In this document: in pieces, positions 26,166 through 39,400 of the stretch | How positions within the stretch are numbered: the stretch's first letter is position 1 | Layout: every line of letters starts with the position of its first letter | Assembly (NCBI RefSeq): GCF_002999335.1 | Contig: NW_020312086.1 | Location: 1 to 64,000 of the forward strand | DNA: 64,000 bases | Origin: Cyclospora cayetanensis | Lineage: Eukaryota; Apicomplexa; Conoidasida; Eucoccidiorida; Eimeriidae | Reading direction: 5' to 3' | The notes under the pieces: model-generated | Told to the model about the DNA's origin: nothing | Databases searched by the model: none | What the model saw: the letters and a program-made list of their open reading frames with translations, nothing else | Made by a program: the position numbers and the translations under genes

Positions 26166-29100
26166 ATGAAACTTTTGCTGCACTGCGACAGGGCCCGTGG
26201 GGGGTTGTTCCCCACGCGTCTTCACCCTCTTCTATCTAGGGGGCTGCAGTTATCCAGAGGGGCATCCAATGGCTGGATGCAGAATGCTGCACGGGCTGTA
26301 TCGCAACAGATTGAGAGATCTGCGTCTGCTGCAGCTCCGCGAAGGCGCCAGCAGCAGGGGGGGGAACGTCACGGGCTGCGACATCTTCGACGCGCAGCAC
26401 CTGCTGCAGCCTCAGCGCTCTCCTCCGGATCGCAAATCTCCCCAAAAGTGGACAGAAAGATAGAGGGGATTTACGAGGTGATTCCTCAGTCTTTACGCGC
26501 ACTCAGAACGCAAGATCGGTCATGGCGGGAAGATCTTTACGGCGTTATGGGTCGATCGGGGCTTCTTGAATCGCGAGGTAGGGGATACATATATATGTAT
26601 ACATATATACATATACATGTATATGTATGTGCATCCATCATGTTGTTTGCATGGCAAACATGCCTTCTCTTCGTGTGAGCATGTCTTTTTTTCTATACCT
26701 GCTACACAACCAACCGTCCATGAGCGGAGCATGAAAGGCATGAAGCACAAGCATGCGTTTGCTACTGGCCCTCTGGCACTCATGAGTACCTTTGCCGTCA
26801 AGCGGAAAGCTGAGATCTGTGGCACTGTGCCCGACTTGCACACGGAAAGGCTATAGCCGTTCACGCCATGAGCGGGAGGGGCATTCTCAGAGTTTGAAAC
26901 CTGTTTCCAGCTGATGATACACAGCTGCACTTCCGTGTGCTTTGCACCCCGAACTGTACAAGCCTGAGACGCCCCAGCAAGTGCCTTAAGGTGTTTTCAC
27001 CGTCTACAGGAAAATGGAGTAATAATAGCGACGCCTATCGAGAACGCGAATCAGCGCTGATCGTTGCCGGGGCCATTGAGGCAGCAAGGCTGAATACGGG
27101 GAATGCGGCGTATTGGAAGGGCCTTGTCTGCAAGGCGGTAGAGGTGCGCAAAGATGGCGAATGCAAATGAAAGTGGAGGGTAGTCCTTGGGGTTATGTCT
27201 AATTGCAAATGCGCAGATACAGCTATTGTTTTACCACCATCCGAAACGCCACATTATTCCTCTGGCACACAAGAACGGTCGTGGTGTTGGCTGCTTTCTA
27301 TGCTTTTCCTCAGCTCCAGGACGTTCTCACTGCTGCAGATTTCGCTGCTTTGTTGCACGCCTTGAACCGCGCTAGTCGGAGCTTAGGAGACGATGTCTTT
27401 TCTCAGCTGCCAAGCCTGGCCCCTCGCATTGAAGCGTTGCTGCCGCAATTCAACTCGGTACGTGTTGCTCCCCTCCAGCCGCGCGCAAAGTTCCCCTGTC
27501 AGTGGCCAGCAGACTACTTCCTTCAAGATTCTCGTTTCGAACTGTGCATACATATATATACATATACATGTATGTATATATGTATGTTTCCATATATATA
27601 TGTGCAAAATTAAGCTTCCCAGCCAACCCTCCTCGAAATGACTCCGATTTAAGGCGCTCTGTTGGCTATTGCGGGCAGTAAGCGCCATGTGCACCGCGGC
27701 GGCATCTTGCACTATGCATTTTGCGTTCACAGATGCAACTTGCCCAGGTGCTTTCCGCCTGTTCGAAGACCTTCTCTGCAAGTCACTCATTGGCGAAAGC
27801 TGCACGTCTTCGCATTTCGCGTTTGCTTGCGGCGGGCGAATTCCAGCAGCCCTTTGAGGTCGCCATGATTTTAAGTGCCTCTGTGAAGATGAGAGTGCGT
27901 CTTGAGCTTTACCCTGAGCTGTTTCCGCTGCCGTGTCTGCTGATCGATCTGCGGGAAGGGGGTGTCAGTGGGCTTCGTCATTCGTCTGAGCTTTTTTCGG
28001 CATGTGTGCAAGAACCCTTCTTGCACGTTTGCTGCTGCTTTAGGACAAGGCGGGGGAAGTGGACGTTCTCAGCGCTTGTTGTTGGTGTGGCTGTGTGGCT
28101 GTGCTTTTGGCTGCTACCAACGCAGCTCGGAGATCCTGTGCTGCTACGTGAGCTGGCAGTGCACGTGCAGCGATTGATGCAGCGCATGCCCCACTTTCCC
28201 GTCCGAGACCTTGCAGTAGTTACGCATGCGTTCGCATCGGCCTCTTTTCTTGAAGCAGATTTGTTCATTTCGGCAGCGGGTGAGGCCTCATCTGGTTGCT
28301 TGAAGTCCGGCGCATGCATTCGCACTCTCATGGCTTTTTCTCCAAAACCCGCGAAAGACAGTGCGGGGTGACTCGTTTAGCCCGAAAATGTGAACTGCAC
28401 AAAATGAGCTTCACGAAGCAGCAGCAGCAGCAGAAGCACCCTGTGGCTGCCTCTCGGACGCACCACTTTTGAGCAGGTGTGTTTTCTATGTCCAGTTATC
28501 TGTTCGGATTGTGCGTTTCCCCTCAGATGCTGCTCTAAAGGGGGGCCTCGAGGAGGCAACCACGCTCGACCTTGCCAGGCTGCTGCAGGCGTTCGCCACT
28601 GCCGCAGCTCATTGTGCTTCTTGGACAGCGGATGGCGATTTTCCCGAAGGCATGGATGGCATGAAAAGCGTGCGGACGGCGGCTCGTGCCGCAGCAGAGT
28701 CGAAAGGAATTACAAGTCCCAGCAGCGGTAGCGCGCTTGGAGTGTCTATTGATAGCAAAGCCGCATTCGCAGCTGCACATCGTCGCCTTTTTAAGGCCTG
28801 CCTTGAGGTTGTTGCAGAGCGCGTTGCCTTCGCCTCTCCAGGGGAATTGAGCGTGGCAGCTCATGCCTTTGGTTTGGCACTAGTGGATTCTCACGGGACA
28901 GATTCAAAGGCCCTCGTTGCGGTCCTTCAGCACATCAGGTGAGCAGCAGCGCCGTGTGTCTTGTCTGCCAATTCACGTTCGCGGATCCCTCTACGCCGAA
29001 CGCGTCTAGGCGTCGAGGCCAGCTTCGCATTAGTGGGCTGTTAAGTATACACTGCGTTTGTTCCGAAGGCAGCTTGACTCACCAACTGTAGAACGATTAG

Positions 29101-30392
29101 CCTATGCGGTTTTGCCTCAGGAATGTAGCGATCAGCTCTCTGACCCTTTTCTTGCCGCAGCAGCTCGCCTCTCTCCTTCACACTTTTGCACGCTGGAGGC
29201 TTCCCTTCCCCCCTTGTGACGTTATCAAGGTGCTGGAAAGACTTACCCAGCTGTCGACAACACGCGGACAGATTGCCGTCCATCCGACCAGCGGGCAGTG
29301 TGCTGCTGCAGGGGAGCTGGCATGGCACCCAGTATTTTCCCCGATGTCTCCCGCCTCTCCACTCGACACAGCTACCCGCCTAAGCTGTTTGCACTCCCTA
29401 GGCGTGCTGCTGAGGCCGTTTGCCTCTGCCATAGCCTCTTGTAACGAAGCGGGAGACCCTCCGCTCCGCCAGAACTGCACACCAGATGAGCAGCCGCTTT
29501 CAATAAAAGACACAAGCTACGGAAGAATGCAGGATTCCACATTGGCCAAAAACAGATGCTCTGAAAAGCCGCCTGCGCAGCCTAAGGTAGGGGCTGCGCA
29601 GGCGGCTTCAGAGGCAGTAGCTGCAGGAGAACGACTTTTTCAAAATTGGATCCAGGCTGTCTTTGCGGAGCTGTCTGTATGTTGTTTTCGGGCCCAAGAA
29701 ACTGGCATCAAAATGCCGGAGACTGGTGTAGCACCTACAATGGGCATTCAGACAGTCGTTAGACTGGCGGAGGCTCTTGCCAATTGCACGTGAGTCCTCA
29801 GGCCTCCCTTTCCGTCAGGTTCTGCTCTACATTTACTTCCACACACCACGGCTCTGGCTGCGAGTTTCCAAGTAGAGGCGTGAACGAATTCGTTTTTCGT
29901 GTGTTTGCTTCCTTGAGGCTTACCACCTCATGCATCTTGAGTGGGGTGTGCAAGTGTGCGTGGCACCATGACTCCCTCACTCCTCTCTTCCCGCCGGCTA
30001 CGTGCAATGGCCAGCGTATTGACCGCCGCAGTTGCGGTTCGTAAGGTTGCAAAGACCTCCAGTAAACGGTTTGCTGTGGATGCAGGTTTACTAGTACGAA
30101 GCGCTTCGTGCTGCCCCTTCAGCAGCTAGTCCTCCAGAGGCATTCATTCTTGGATGCCCCTAATGCTTCGAAGCTGCTAAACTGCTTTAAGATTCTGGGA
30201 GTTCCAGAGGATCATGATATACTTCTGTTGCTGCAAGAACGTGCAGAACAGCCTCCAGAGGCCTATTCAACAGCTTGGAGATCTCGAGACAGAGCTCAGC
30301 AAGATGGTACGCAGTCGCAGCCTCTCACAATATACGGTCACCCGGTTGCCTCATCTACATCTGCTATGCCCAACGGCTCTAAAAAACTTTGA
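26166..30392 (+). CDS. HPR/FAST-type helical-repeat protein, likely mitochondrial
   Basis: Eight exons join in phase: 26166-26577, 27010-27143, 27314-27457, 27733-27894, 28126-28279, 28527-28938, 29121-29789 and 30086-30392, giving about 797 residues. The first exon encodes an Arg/Ser/Leu-rich leader typical of mitochondrial import. From exon 3 onward there are repeated helical hairpins, such as TAADFAALLHALNRA, QMQLAQVLSACSKTF, VRDLAVVTHAFASAS, TLDLARLLQAFATAA and QLASLLHTFARW. These resemble the heptatricopeptide (HPR) repeats of apicomplexan RAP proteins and FAST kinase-like proteins, which bind and process organellar RNA. No C-terminal RAP domain is visible. Exon 2 could end six bases earlier at an alternative GT. 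Introns 1 and 3 contain AT-rich microsatellites near 26585 and 27545. The RNA target cannot be inferred. Confidence 0.75.
29566..29608. repeat. Perfect inverted repeat inside coding exon
   Basis: Two 17-bp arms, 29566-29582 and 29592-29608, are perfectly complementary around a 9-nt spacer (taaggtagg). The arms are GC-rich (core gccgcctgcgcag). They sit in exon 7 of the HPR-type gene, in a linker of low conservation, and would form a strong hairpin in the mRNA. Confidence 0.9.
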
Positions 30393-33300
30393 CTGTAACT
30401 AGTGGAGGCGCTCAGACATGCGGGGGTCTCCGCACTGTTTCACTCCTCTCTTGGGTAACGCACACCTTCCGTGACGCGTCTACTTGCCCAGCAGCAGCCA
30501 TGATGGCTGCTGCTGGGAGAAGGTGAAAAACTTAGATACAGGGCAGATGGTTCTGCCTCCAATTGTTTCAATTTGATAACGGGTCGCTATTCAAATCTGT
30601 GTGTAGAGTCCGAAAGGCAACAAGCGAACATTGATCGGGGGTATAGAGAAGAACGGAACTCGTGGAGGTAGCTAACTGCAGGAGAATGTTTTGGAAGTAT
30701 CTTCGCTGAAAACGGACTATGCCAGCCCTCACTAATCTGCTGGCTTTGTCTTTGTGTTCAAGGAATTCATTATGAACTAAGCTACCGAATAGAAGGTACA
30801 TGAGAATACTATCTTAGATTTTAAAAAAAACGGACTTTTCTGGTACCTTGGTTGCCTCACGAGCATGCATCTAGTACGGCTAGGATAGCTTTTTGCTCAA
30901 GATCCCCTACAGCACTTCGGAAAAAAGCCATCCTAACTGGCGTCGAACCCTTCCGTTCCCTGAAGTTTTGGCTGCAGTGAGAGTTTGTCGCAGGCAAAAG
31001 ATGGCGTATGCAGCCACAGCAAGGTGGTGCCGATTCTCCAAACAAAGGCAACTACCCCCCACTCCGTGCCGCAGCAGAGGTATCCGCTTGCCCCCAAATG
31101 GAGATGTTGCGCTGCTACCGTTGGCTTGTATTTAATTGCATAGAGGCTAGCAACTCATCGCATGGTTCAATGCCAGTCCACGCTCTTGTTTTGGACGCAA
31201 GGGCTCGCTTACCGAGGCAGCGATCGCTGTGCACCCCTATGCTCAGCACTGGTGTTAGAGCTCTGCACACGCTGCTCTGCGTGCAGCGCGTCCTAGTTTC
31301 CGTACAGAGGCCTTTAGCTCCCGAATAAACAAGAAATTCAAGAAAGCTATTCTACGACTCTTCATAACAGCTATCCACGCTCGTTGCCCGCAAATCCTAG
31401 CATTCTTTCAGGAGGGAATAGAAGACAGCCAGGATGCATGTTGCGGCACCGCTTGAGGCATCCAGGCTTCGCAAAAAGCTCCGCAGAGTAACGCTGCGTA
31501 CAGGTACGGCAGTCCTCCCTACAGCACGGGGTTGGCCCCAGTTTGCTGGGAAAAGTATACGAGAACCATCAAAGAAACCATGCGCTACTTGATTGACCCG
31601 TAAGCAATAATAATTCATCTAGCAGGCACTTCGTAAGCGTATTTGGGCTCCCTACACATTAGGGGTACACTTGGTTGTAGCCTTGTTGTTCTTCCCATAA
31701 ACCAGCAGCCGTGTGAGATGGGGGCAACAAGGGAGGCAGTTCCTTTTCTAATTACAGAATTACACCCGTCATCAAGATTTCGCTACTCCTGTTGCCGCTT
31801 GTCGCATGCAGGAATGATTACGAGTACGACACTTCTGTAACGCCGTTTCTGAGTTCCGCATAACGAGACGCATAACTTCAAACATACACCTGACAGTAAG
31901 GTACTAAGCGTTTTCCTAAAGAAACCCCCCTAACCCTGTCAGAGCCTCTCAGAGTCCCCACGAGAGGGGAGAGGGGCAGCAATGATGCGTCTTGCTGCAC
32001 CCCGTGAGGAAGCCGAGCATTTACCGCTCGTGCTGCACCCCGCATGCGCATTCAACATTATTTAATTGTATCGACCTCACGGTACTCTGCAAAAAATAAG
32101 ATGCAGGAACAGACAAATCCAGAAGTAATTTCTGTACAGTCAGATTAGGTGTTCTTAGTGTCGTACAAGTTGCCTGGATGCAGCACATACCGCTACATCT
32201 TCAAAGAGACCTGCATCAACACTTGCCCCCGTAATATGGTGATGGGAGGTATGCGTGCTTTCGTCAATCGCCCCTATCGCTTTAAAATACCAGTGATAGG
32301 CAGATTGGTATTCGCTAAACTAACCTCGTGAAACCATCGTACACACGGGGTAGCTTGCAATGCACAGGGATCGAACACGCGTGGAGGCCCTGAACCAGAG
32401 GTAAGACACTGCATTTTAAGTCAGAAAAAGCCATTGTTGATGAGGGTGTAAGGCCATATACAACAATGCTAGAGAGATTTTCGCTTAATGGGCCGAAAGA
32501 GCACAGAGTGGGCCTTCCCCGCAGCCTGCCCCCTTCACACTGCTTGAGGCGGTAAAGGAAGACACCAACCCGCTTAACGAGCATGTATTAAAAGGGGGAA
32601 AATGGTAGTTTTCTATTTGTTCAGTATGCCAAATAAATACGTGTAAGTTCTGCACGTCGCCGTTACGCGCATGGAGTAGCGGGCACAGAGGGCGATGGGG
32701 AACGCCACGTAAGATGGGCCTTAAAGAAACTCTCGTCATCTGGTTTTCTTGCGGATCTAAAAATAAATAGCGCAGTCCTGCAGTTGAACAACTGAACAAC
32801 ATTATCTACCTCTCAGTTGCAGAACCCCTCGGGCTTTCGGTCCACATGTTTGGGGCGCTCAGAGCAACAGCACGTGCCAGGCCTTCCTGCAACTCACTCA
32901 ACAGAGGCAGGCTTTTTTTTTTAAATAAAAATCTTTATACGAATTCCCTTTTGCAGCTTATTTCAAGGCGGGTTCATTTTTAGCGAATGGGGTGGAAAAC
33001 CTAGAAAAGCAGGCCTTTTGTTCCTGTTACCACGAGCACCCTCGCCCCTACCTCTATGCTAGGCGTCCGTTGCCCTGTGTCTGCAACTGCCACCGATTCG
33101 TTCCAAGCATCTGCTCCACTTCGTTGTTTTCCATCTCGCTGATAGTAGCGTCTTTTTAAAGAAAGCAACCGATTGAATGGTGGCGACTAGAGGTGATTGG
33201 AGATGCTTTCCAGCCCCAGCCTCACGGTGAGGGCATCCGTAGTTGCTGTTGGCATTTAGTCGAGCCAGTTGGTCGACCGCGATTCGAATTCTGTAGCTTT

Positions 33301-33466
33301 AAAAGCACATTCCACAAGAGGAGCTGGCTTCCGAGCTGCACATCGCCTGCAGCCAAGGATCGTGCGGTTTGCACCCCATTGTAGCCAGCCGCGGGGAGGG
33401 CGACGGACCTATTATCCATACCTTGCAAATTCGAGGTCCTTCGCCTTCTGGTGAGGGCTTGCACCA
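30393..33466. other. Intergenic 3 kb, no gene supported
   Basis: A near-perfect palindrome lies at 30487-30517 (arms of 15 bp, core cagcagcagccat) just after the HPR gene. Otherwise there are only short frames, the longest about 106 codons at 31008-31328 plus, with no motif. The region before 33467 should contain the promoter of the PNISR-FHA-RS gene. Confidence 0.45.
30487..30517. repeat. 15-bp-arm palindrome in 3' flank
   Basis: The arms 30487-30501 and 30503-30517 are exact reverse complements around a single base. The palindrome lies about 95 bp past the stop codon of the HPR-type gene, so it may fall in the 3' UTR as a hairpin. Confidence 0.9.
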
Positions 33467-36400
33467 ATGGCTAGCGGGAGGAGGCGTCGGGGAGGGGAGG
33501 AGGAGGTCAAGTCGAAGAAGAAGGGAAAGGCGCCTCGCGCTGCCTCGCGCGAAAGCCCTCTCCCCGCCAAAAAGAGAACCGAAGAACGAAATGAGGGCCT
33601 GTCGTCGGGGAGGGTTTCAAAGGGGAAGGCAGCGATTTCTCCTGCGGGGGGAAAGCGCTCTGAGCCCCCCCCCCAAAGACGCCACTCGATGTCTTCCCGT
33701 AGCTCGGGTAGCAGCTCACGTTCCCACAGTCCACTCCCCAAAGAAACGACCAGCGAGAGTGACAACTTCTGGGCAAAACAAGCTTCCGCGTGGGTAAATA
33801 ACAAGACGTCGGAGCAAGGTCCCACGGCGCTAATGGCGCTCATTGCAACGCAAGCAGCAGTGCAAATGGCATCGCAGGCAGAGGGAAGCGCGCATGCAAT
33901 GCCTGGCAGTTTATGTCCCCCAGGTGGACGTGGCTCTCTATCCCACCCAAGTGCACCGAAGAGAGATGGATCTGTTTATCCGAAGATCCTTTCGTTGGGG
34001 GGGGGAGGGGAGAATGGTGGTGGTGGTAGTAGTAGTAGTAGTATTCCACCCATGCCTCTCCTTCGGGGAAATTCAGTGCCTCCGCAGGGTGGCTTCAACG
34101 CAGGCCCTCCTGCCCCCCCCCCTCCTACAGGATTTCCTGCCTTAGGAGCTTCTTCTCAGTCTCCTTTTTTCGGCAATCTTCCTCAGCTTATGCAGCCTGG
34201 GGGTGTGGGGCCCACGCCTCCTGCTCCTGTGCCAGTGCCTGCCGCTCCTAAGGCAGCGCCTGCGCCTCCACCAGCGGCATCTCCTGTTGCAGCGCCAGGT
34301 AATCTTGATCGTCGTTTTTGTCTGCACACGGCAGCTGCCCCCTTTCAGGTGTAGATGCGCGGCTACGGCGCTGTACCGTCCCCGTTCGGGTGCGCTCTTG
34401 GGAGGGAGACAAGAGCCATCGTCCGGCTTTCGCTTTATGTGCAGTCAGAAAAGCGATTAGTGATTGGTGCTTTCTTCGATCACAAGAACTGCTTTTAAGT
34501 GCTTCTTCGCTGCAGGTCTCCAAGGCAAATCGATCCCGCAGTGGCTCAGAGACGTAGTGAGGGAGGCGGGGAGTAAGAAGGGTGCGAGAGACGGGAAAGA
34601 GGGAGAGGAAGAAGAGGGTAAGGCAGAGCGATTTTTTTTGCCTTAAATGCCTTCTGACGGTGCCAGAAGCTTTGGCTTGCAGCGCCATGGGGGTGTTTGC
34701 GTCGCGTAGCGGAGGGGGGGATGAGAGGGCTAGAATGGGGGGTTTAGGGGGGCTGTGCCTGCCACTGGGAGAGAGATGCGGCCTCTCGAGGAGCGTGGCG
34801 GTGTGGTTCTGTTGCGGTTTGTCTGCTTAGGGGGGCAGCTTTTCACGCCGTCTTCTAAGGGGGCACAATCGCCAAGAGATGCCTCCCCGGCTGCAGCAAA
34901 GGACCCGATGGAGAAAGACTCAGAGGGCACTTCGCAGCCGCTCCTTGTCGAGCAGATAAAGGAAGTGGTGACGGAAATCCTCTCCGCAGTGACGGATGAG
35001 ATCTTCAGGGAGGCGGCCAGGGAGGCGATCAGCAACCAGCGCAGAAAGCAGCGAATTACTGGCAAGACAACTATAGGCCTGAAGCTGCAGGGTGCGGGGG
35101 CAGCGAATGAGACGGACTTCCAGAAAGAGCAGTCGCAGCAGGCAGAAGGCAACGTTGCGACGGGCTTCCGTAAAAGAGAAGATCAGGAGAAGCTTTCCAG
35201 TGGTGTCGTCAACTCGGACGGTAGGGGTCTACGCGGAGGGGAGGGAAAGCGAAGGGGGAAAGAGGAGAGACGAAGAGAGGGGGGACGGGGGGAGGGAATT
35301 TATCCTTCTCTGCCTCTCTCTCTGTGTTCTTCGTCCTATTTTGCAATCGCGTGCTGGGCTGCTCGAGGTCGCGCTGGCTAGCTGCTATGTGAAGTGATGA
35401 GTCTACAGAATTCGTTTCCCTGATGGCCCTTTGCACGAGCGAGATGCCTGTTCCACAACGCTGGCAGCGCCAGTTATATGCTACTGAGGGGAGGGATTTT
35501 ATTTCTCCTATCCAAGACAAGAATCTGAAGATATATATTTATTTCTATAGACGTGCTTGTTTGTTGTGTGGGGTGTTGTTGGGAGCGTAGCGGGTGTGTA
35601 ATGGCGAACGGTTGGACGGTGTCTCTGTTAATTTTTCTTTTTTTCCTTCCGTGTGCGCGCAGCTCTGGCCGTCGGCGCTTACCGATGCCCCTCAAGTGCA
35701 ACTCCGCCACCTCCTGGTGTCTTCAGCATCGTTATCTATGAAGACGGCTTGGTGTGTTTCCTATTGCAGCCTCCTCAAGGCCTCTGCTAAGCGAAGGCCT
35801 CCCCAAGTGCTTCGCCCTTCCCAGTGCAAACTTTCAGCTGGCGATTGGCATCTCTGGTGGCGCGCCATCCCGGACAGAAATGGGGGGAGGGGACGTTTCG
35901 AGATAGCTTTCCGTCAAGACTTCTGTCTTTCCTTCCTGCACCTTGGGATGTACACTGGTCACTAGTGCTGCGCATGCCGTCGTCACATGGGTTTGCTGCA
36001 ATCCACTCCTGCCATACACTGCACGCTTTCGTGTGATGCTCAGGAATTCGCACGCGTTCCTTTTAACGGAACACATCTGCTTTTTGGCACAAGCAACAAA
36101 TTCGCGAACATCATTGACAGCCATGTGAGTCTCAATTCACGCTCATGCGAACCTAGCCGATTGCTTGTCTGTCCAAGAACACACCTTCTAAATATGTACA
36201 TCTATACCTCTATATATGTACATCTATCCCTCTATATATGCACGTCTACACCTCTATATATGTACATCTATACGCATCTCTCTATTTGAGTCTATATGCG
36301 TGTAGATGTTTGCAAGGTTCCCTTTCGTGGATACTGAATGCGCTGCTTATACGGCAGTGTTTGTGTGTGTAGCGAGTGACAGAGCGCTCGACCCAAAGCA

Positions 36401-39400
36401 CCCAGTTTTGAGTAAATTGTCGCGTCATGGTGTGCTGTCATTGTAACGCACTTGGGGTGGGAAAAGTTTACGGCTTGAGCAGTCCTCTGTGCCGCTGTGC
36501 TTTTGCGGCTCCTCATGCCTATTTCTTTCAGAGTACTGTGGCGGGCCAGCAGTGCGCCATCTACTTCTCCACTCGACAGCTTCATCAACAAGGGGGTTGC
36601 TTCTTTATGGTTCCTCTGGGAGGTGCCACGCGTTTGCTGCATAATAAGACAGTCCCGTTCTTGCCCCAGACCATCAAGGAGGAGCTGGCCTTGCGTAAAA
36701 GCCGCAGGAGCGTTTCCTCCTATATTTCGAAGAACAAGGAAGATTGGATCAATTGGGCTCCTAGCCCAATTGAAGGCAGTCTTCTAAGTGCGGGAGACGA
36801 ACGTGTAGCTCTTACGGATCAGCGGGTAAGAATTACCATCTCGCCATTAACTACTGTAGCGAGCCTCACTGCCTCTGGGTTGTTTTTCCTGTCGCGGAGG
36901 TGCCGTGATTTCCACGCAGGATCCTTGCCGTGAACGCTAGACGAATGCGAGAAAAGCGCACTGCTGCCCACCCTTTACAACGCGGTAGACAGATATGCAG
37001 ATACATCTGGATTTTTTTCAGCTTTCTAGCTGAGGTGTTTGGCGTACGTCTCCAGCTTCGCCGTATGTGTGCGCATGCAGAGCTGCTTCGTGATGGGAGA
37101 TTCTCGGAGAGTTTATTATCTTGACCTCACGGATATGGCTCATCGCCTCCTTGTCGCTGAGGGCAAGGCCGAGCCACGCCCAGAGAAGCGCAAGGAGAGG
37201 AAGCACAAGAACAAGAGAAAGCGCAGGTAGAGAGCTGGCTTGCCGTGTGCTGCCTGCTGGCGCTGTGTGTGCCGTCTTTTGATGCAAACTTTGCACTGGG
37301 TGCTCTTATCATGGAGCCGCCGTCACACACACTCTCGGGAGCTCGCTTGTTGCTCGCTTGCTTGCCACGTTCACTGCAGTGCGCCTCTTTGGACATGTCT
37401 TTTGTGCACAGCCACAGCCGCCAGCACCGCAGAAGGCGCGAGAGAAGCTCCAGCCGCAAACGGTCCCGCCACGATTCGACTTCTCCCGAAGCGAGGAGCG
37501 ACGCACTGCGGGAGCGTAGAAGGAAGGCCTCGCGCAAAAGTCCTCGTAGAAGTATGAGCGTTGATTCTGCTCGCTCGGCGCCAAGCAGAAATGCCAGCCT
37601 GTCGCCTCCAGCCAGGGGCAGCAGCAAGCACAGTGCGAGAACCCCCAGTGAGGAGGCGTCTGGGGGTTTCTCGCGCGGCAGTAGCCATGCATCGCGGAGA
37701 AGCAGCAGCCGTGGCAGCGAGGCACGGAAACGCCGTAGCCTCAGTGAGCGAGCTGGAGGTCGAAGCTGCAGCTTGGACGGATCTGGAGAAAGGCGCAGCT
37801 GCAGCAACTCGCGGGCTGACAGCAGGGCGAGCAGCGTGCAGAGCTGCGCAGCCTCGGCAGAAAGCCGCAGCAGAAGGTCTAGCGATGCGAGTCTTGCTGT
37901 GAGCGCCAAGAGCGACTCTGCGGGGCATAGGAGCGCCAGCACGAGCAGCAGCCGCGCCAGTGCTGCTTCAAGCAGAAGCTCCAGCAAGCCGCGGAGTGTC
38001 GCTTCAAGCAGCGACAGCCGTAGAAGTGGAAGTCGGGATAGCAACTGCAGTCGCAGCCAGAGTGTGGTGGGAAGAAGTCAAAGTGCGAGTGCGGCTGCAA
38101 GCCGACAGGCTAGCAGAAGTCCTAGCGGGAGCAGAACCAGTAGGGGGTCTAGCGGCAGCAGGCGAAGCAGAAGTGCCAGCTCTGAGGCTAGTAAGCAGGC
38201 GAGCCACGGGAGAGGCAGCGCCAGCATGAGGAGTGCGAGGGGCAGCGGCAGAAGCCGCAGCGGCGGTAGCGCAGAAGAAGCGAAGAGCAGGAGTTCTAGC
38301 GGCAGCAGGAGGACTTGTGTTGGCAGCAACAGAAGCCGGAGCGGCAGCAAGGAGGGCAGCATGGCAGGCAGCAGGAGTGCGAGTGGGAGCAACAGAAGCC
38401 GCAGTGGCAGTGCAGAAGAAGCGAAGAGCAGGAGTTCTAGCGTCAGCAGGAGTGCGAGTGGGAGCAACAGAAGCCGGAGCGGCAGCAAGGAGGGCAGCAT
38501 GGCAGGCAGCAGGAGTGCGAGTGGGAGCAACAGAAGCCGCAGCGGCGGTAGCGCAGAAGAAGCGGAGAGCAGGAGTTCTAGCGTCAGCAGGAGTGCGAGT
38601 GGGAGCAACAGAAGCCGGAGCGGCAGCAAGGAGGGTAGCATGGCAGGCAGCAGGAGTGCGAGTGGGAGCAACAGAAGCCGGAGCGGCAGCAAGGAGGGCA
38701 GCATGGCAGGCAGCAGGAGTGCGAGTGGGAGCGAGAGAAGCCGGAGCGGCAGCAAGGAGGGCAGTATGGCAGGCAGCAGGAGTGCGAGTGGGAGCAACAG
38801 AAGCCGGAGCGGCAGCAAGGAGGGTAGTATGGCAGGCAGCAGGAGTGCGAGTGGGAGCAACAGAAGCCGGAGCGGCAGCAAGGAGGGCAGTATGGCAGGC
38901 AGCAGGAGTGCGAGTGGGAGCGAGAGAAGCCGAAGCGGCAGCAAGGAGGGTAGTATGGCAGGCAGCAGGAGTGCGAGTGGGAGCAACAGAAGCCGGAGCG
39001 GCAGCAAGGAGGGCAGTATGGCAGGCAGCAGGAGTGCGAGTGGGAGCAACAGAAGCCGGAGCGGCAGCAAGGAGGGCAGTATGGCAGGCAGCAGGAGTGC
39101 GAGTGGGAGCAACAGAAGCCGAAGCGGCAGCAAGGAGGGCAGTATGGCAGGCAGCAGGAGTGCGAGTGGGAGCGAGAGAAGCCGAAGCGGCAGCAAGGAG
39201 GGCAGTATGGCAGGCAGCAGGAGTGCGAGTGGGAGCGAGAGAAGCCGGAGCGGCAGCAAGGAGGGCAGTATGGCAGGCAGCAGGAGTGCGAGTGGGAGCA
39301 ACAGAAGCCGCAGTGGGAGTAGGGACAGCAGGACGAGCAGGAGCGTTAGCGGCAGCAGGGGTAAATCAGGGAGTGAAATTGTGGAAGATCAAGATGGGAG

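Noticed and set aside
25793..26215. 140-codon minus-strand frame
   Set aside because: It overlaps the promoter and start of the HPR-type gene, and has no motif and no splice context.
31920..31940. Telomere-like cccccctaaccctg
   Set aside because: It occurs once only and is not an array.
32340..32440. tRNA-like stretch on the minus strand (GTTCGATCC with flanking segments)
   Set aside because: The T-stem does not pair and no D-arm or acceptor stem can be formed.
38320..39310. Regular repeat array that could be mistaken for CRISPR
   Set aside because: Units are directly adjacent, with no unique spacers, and are translated in frame within an RS domain.
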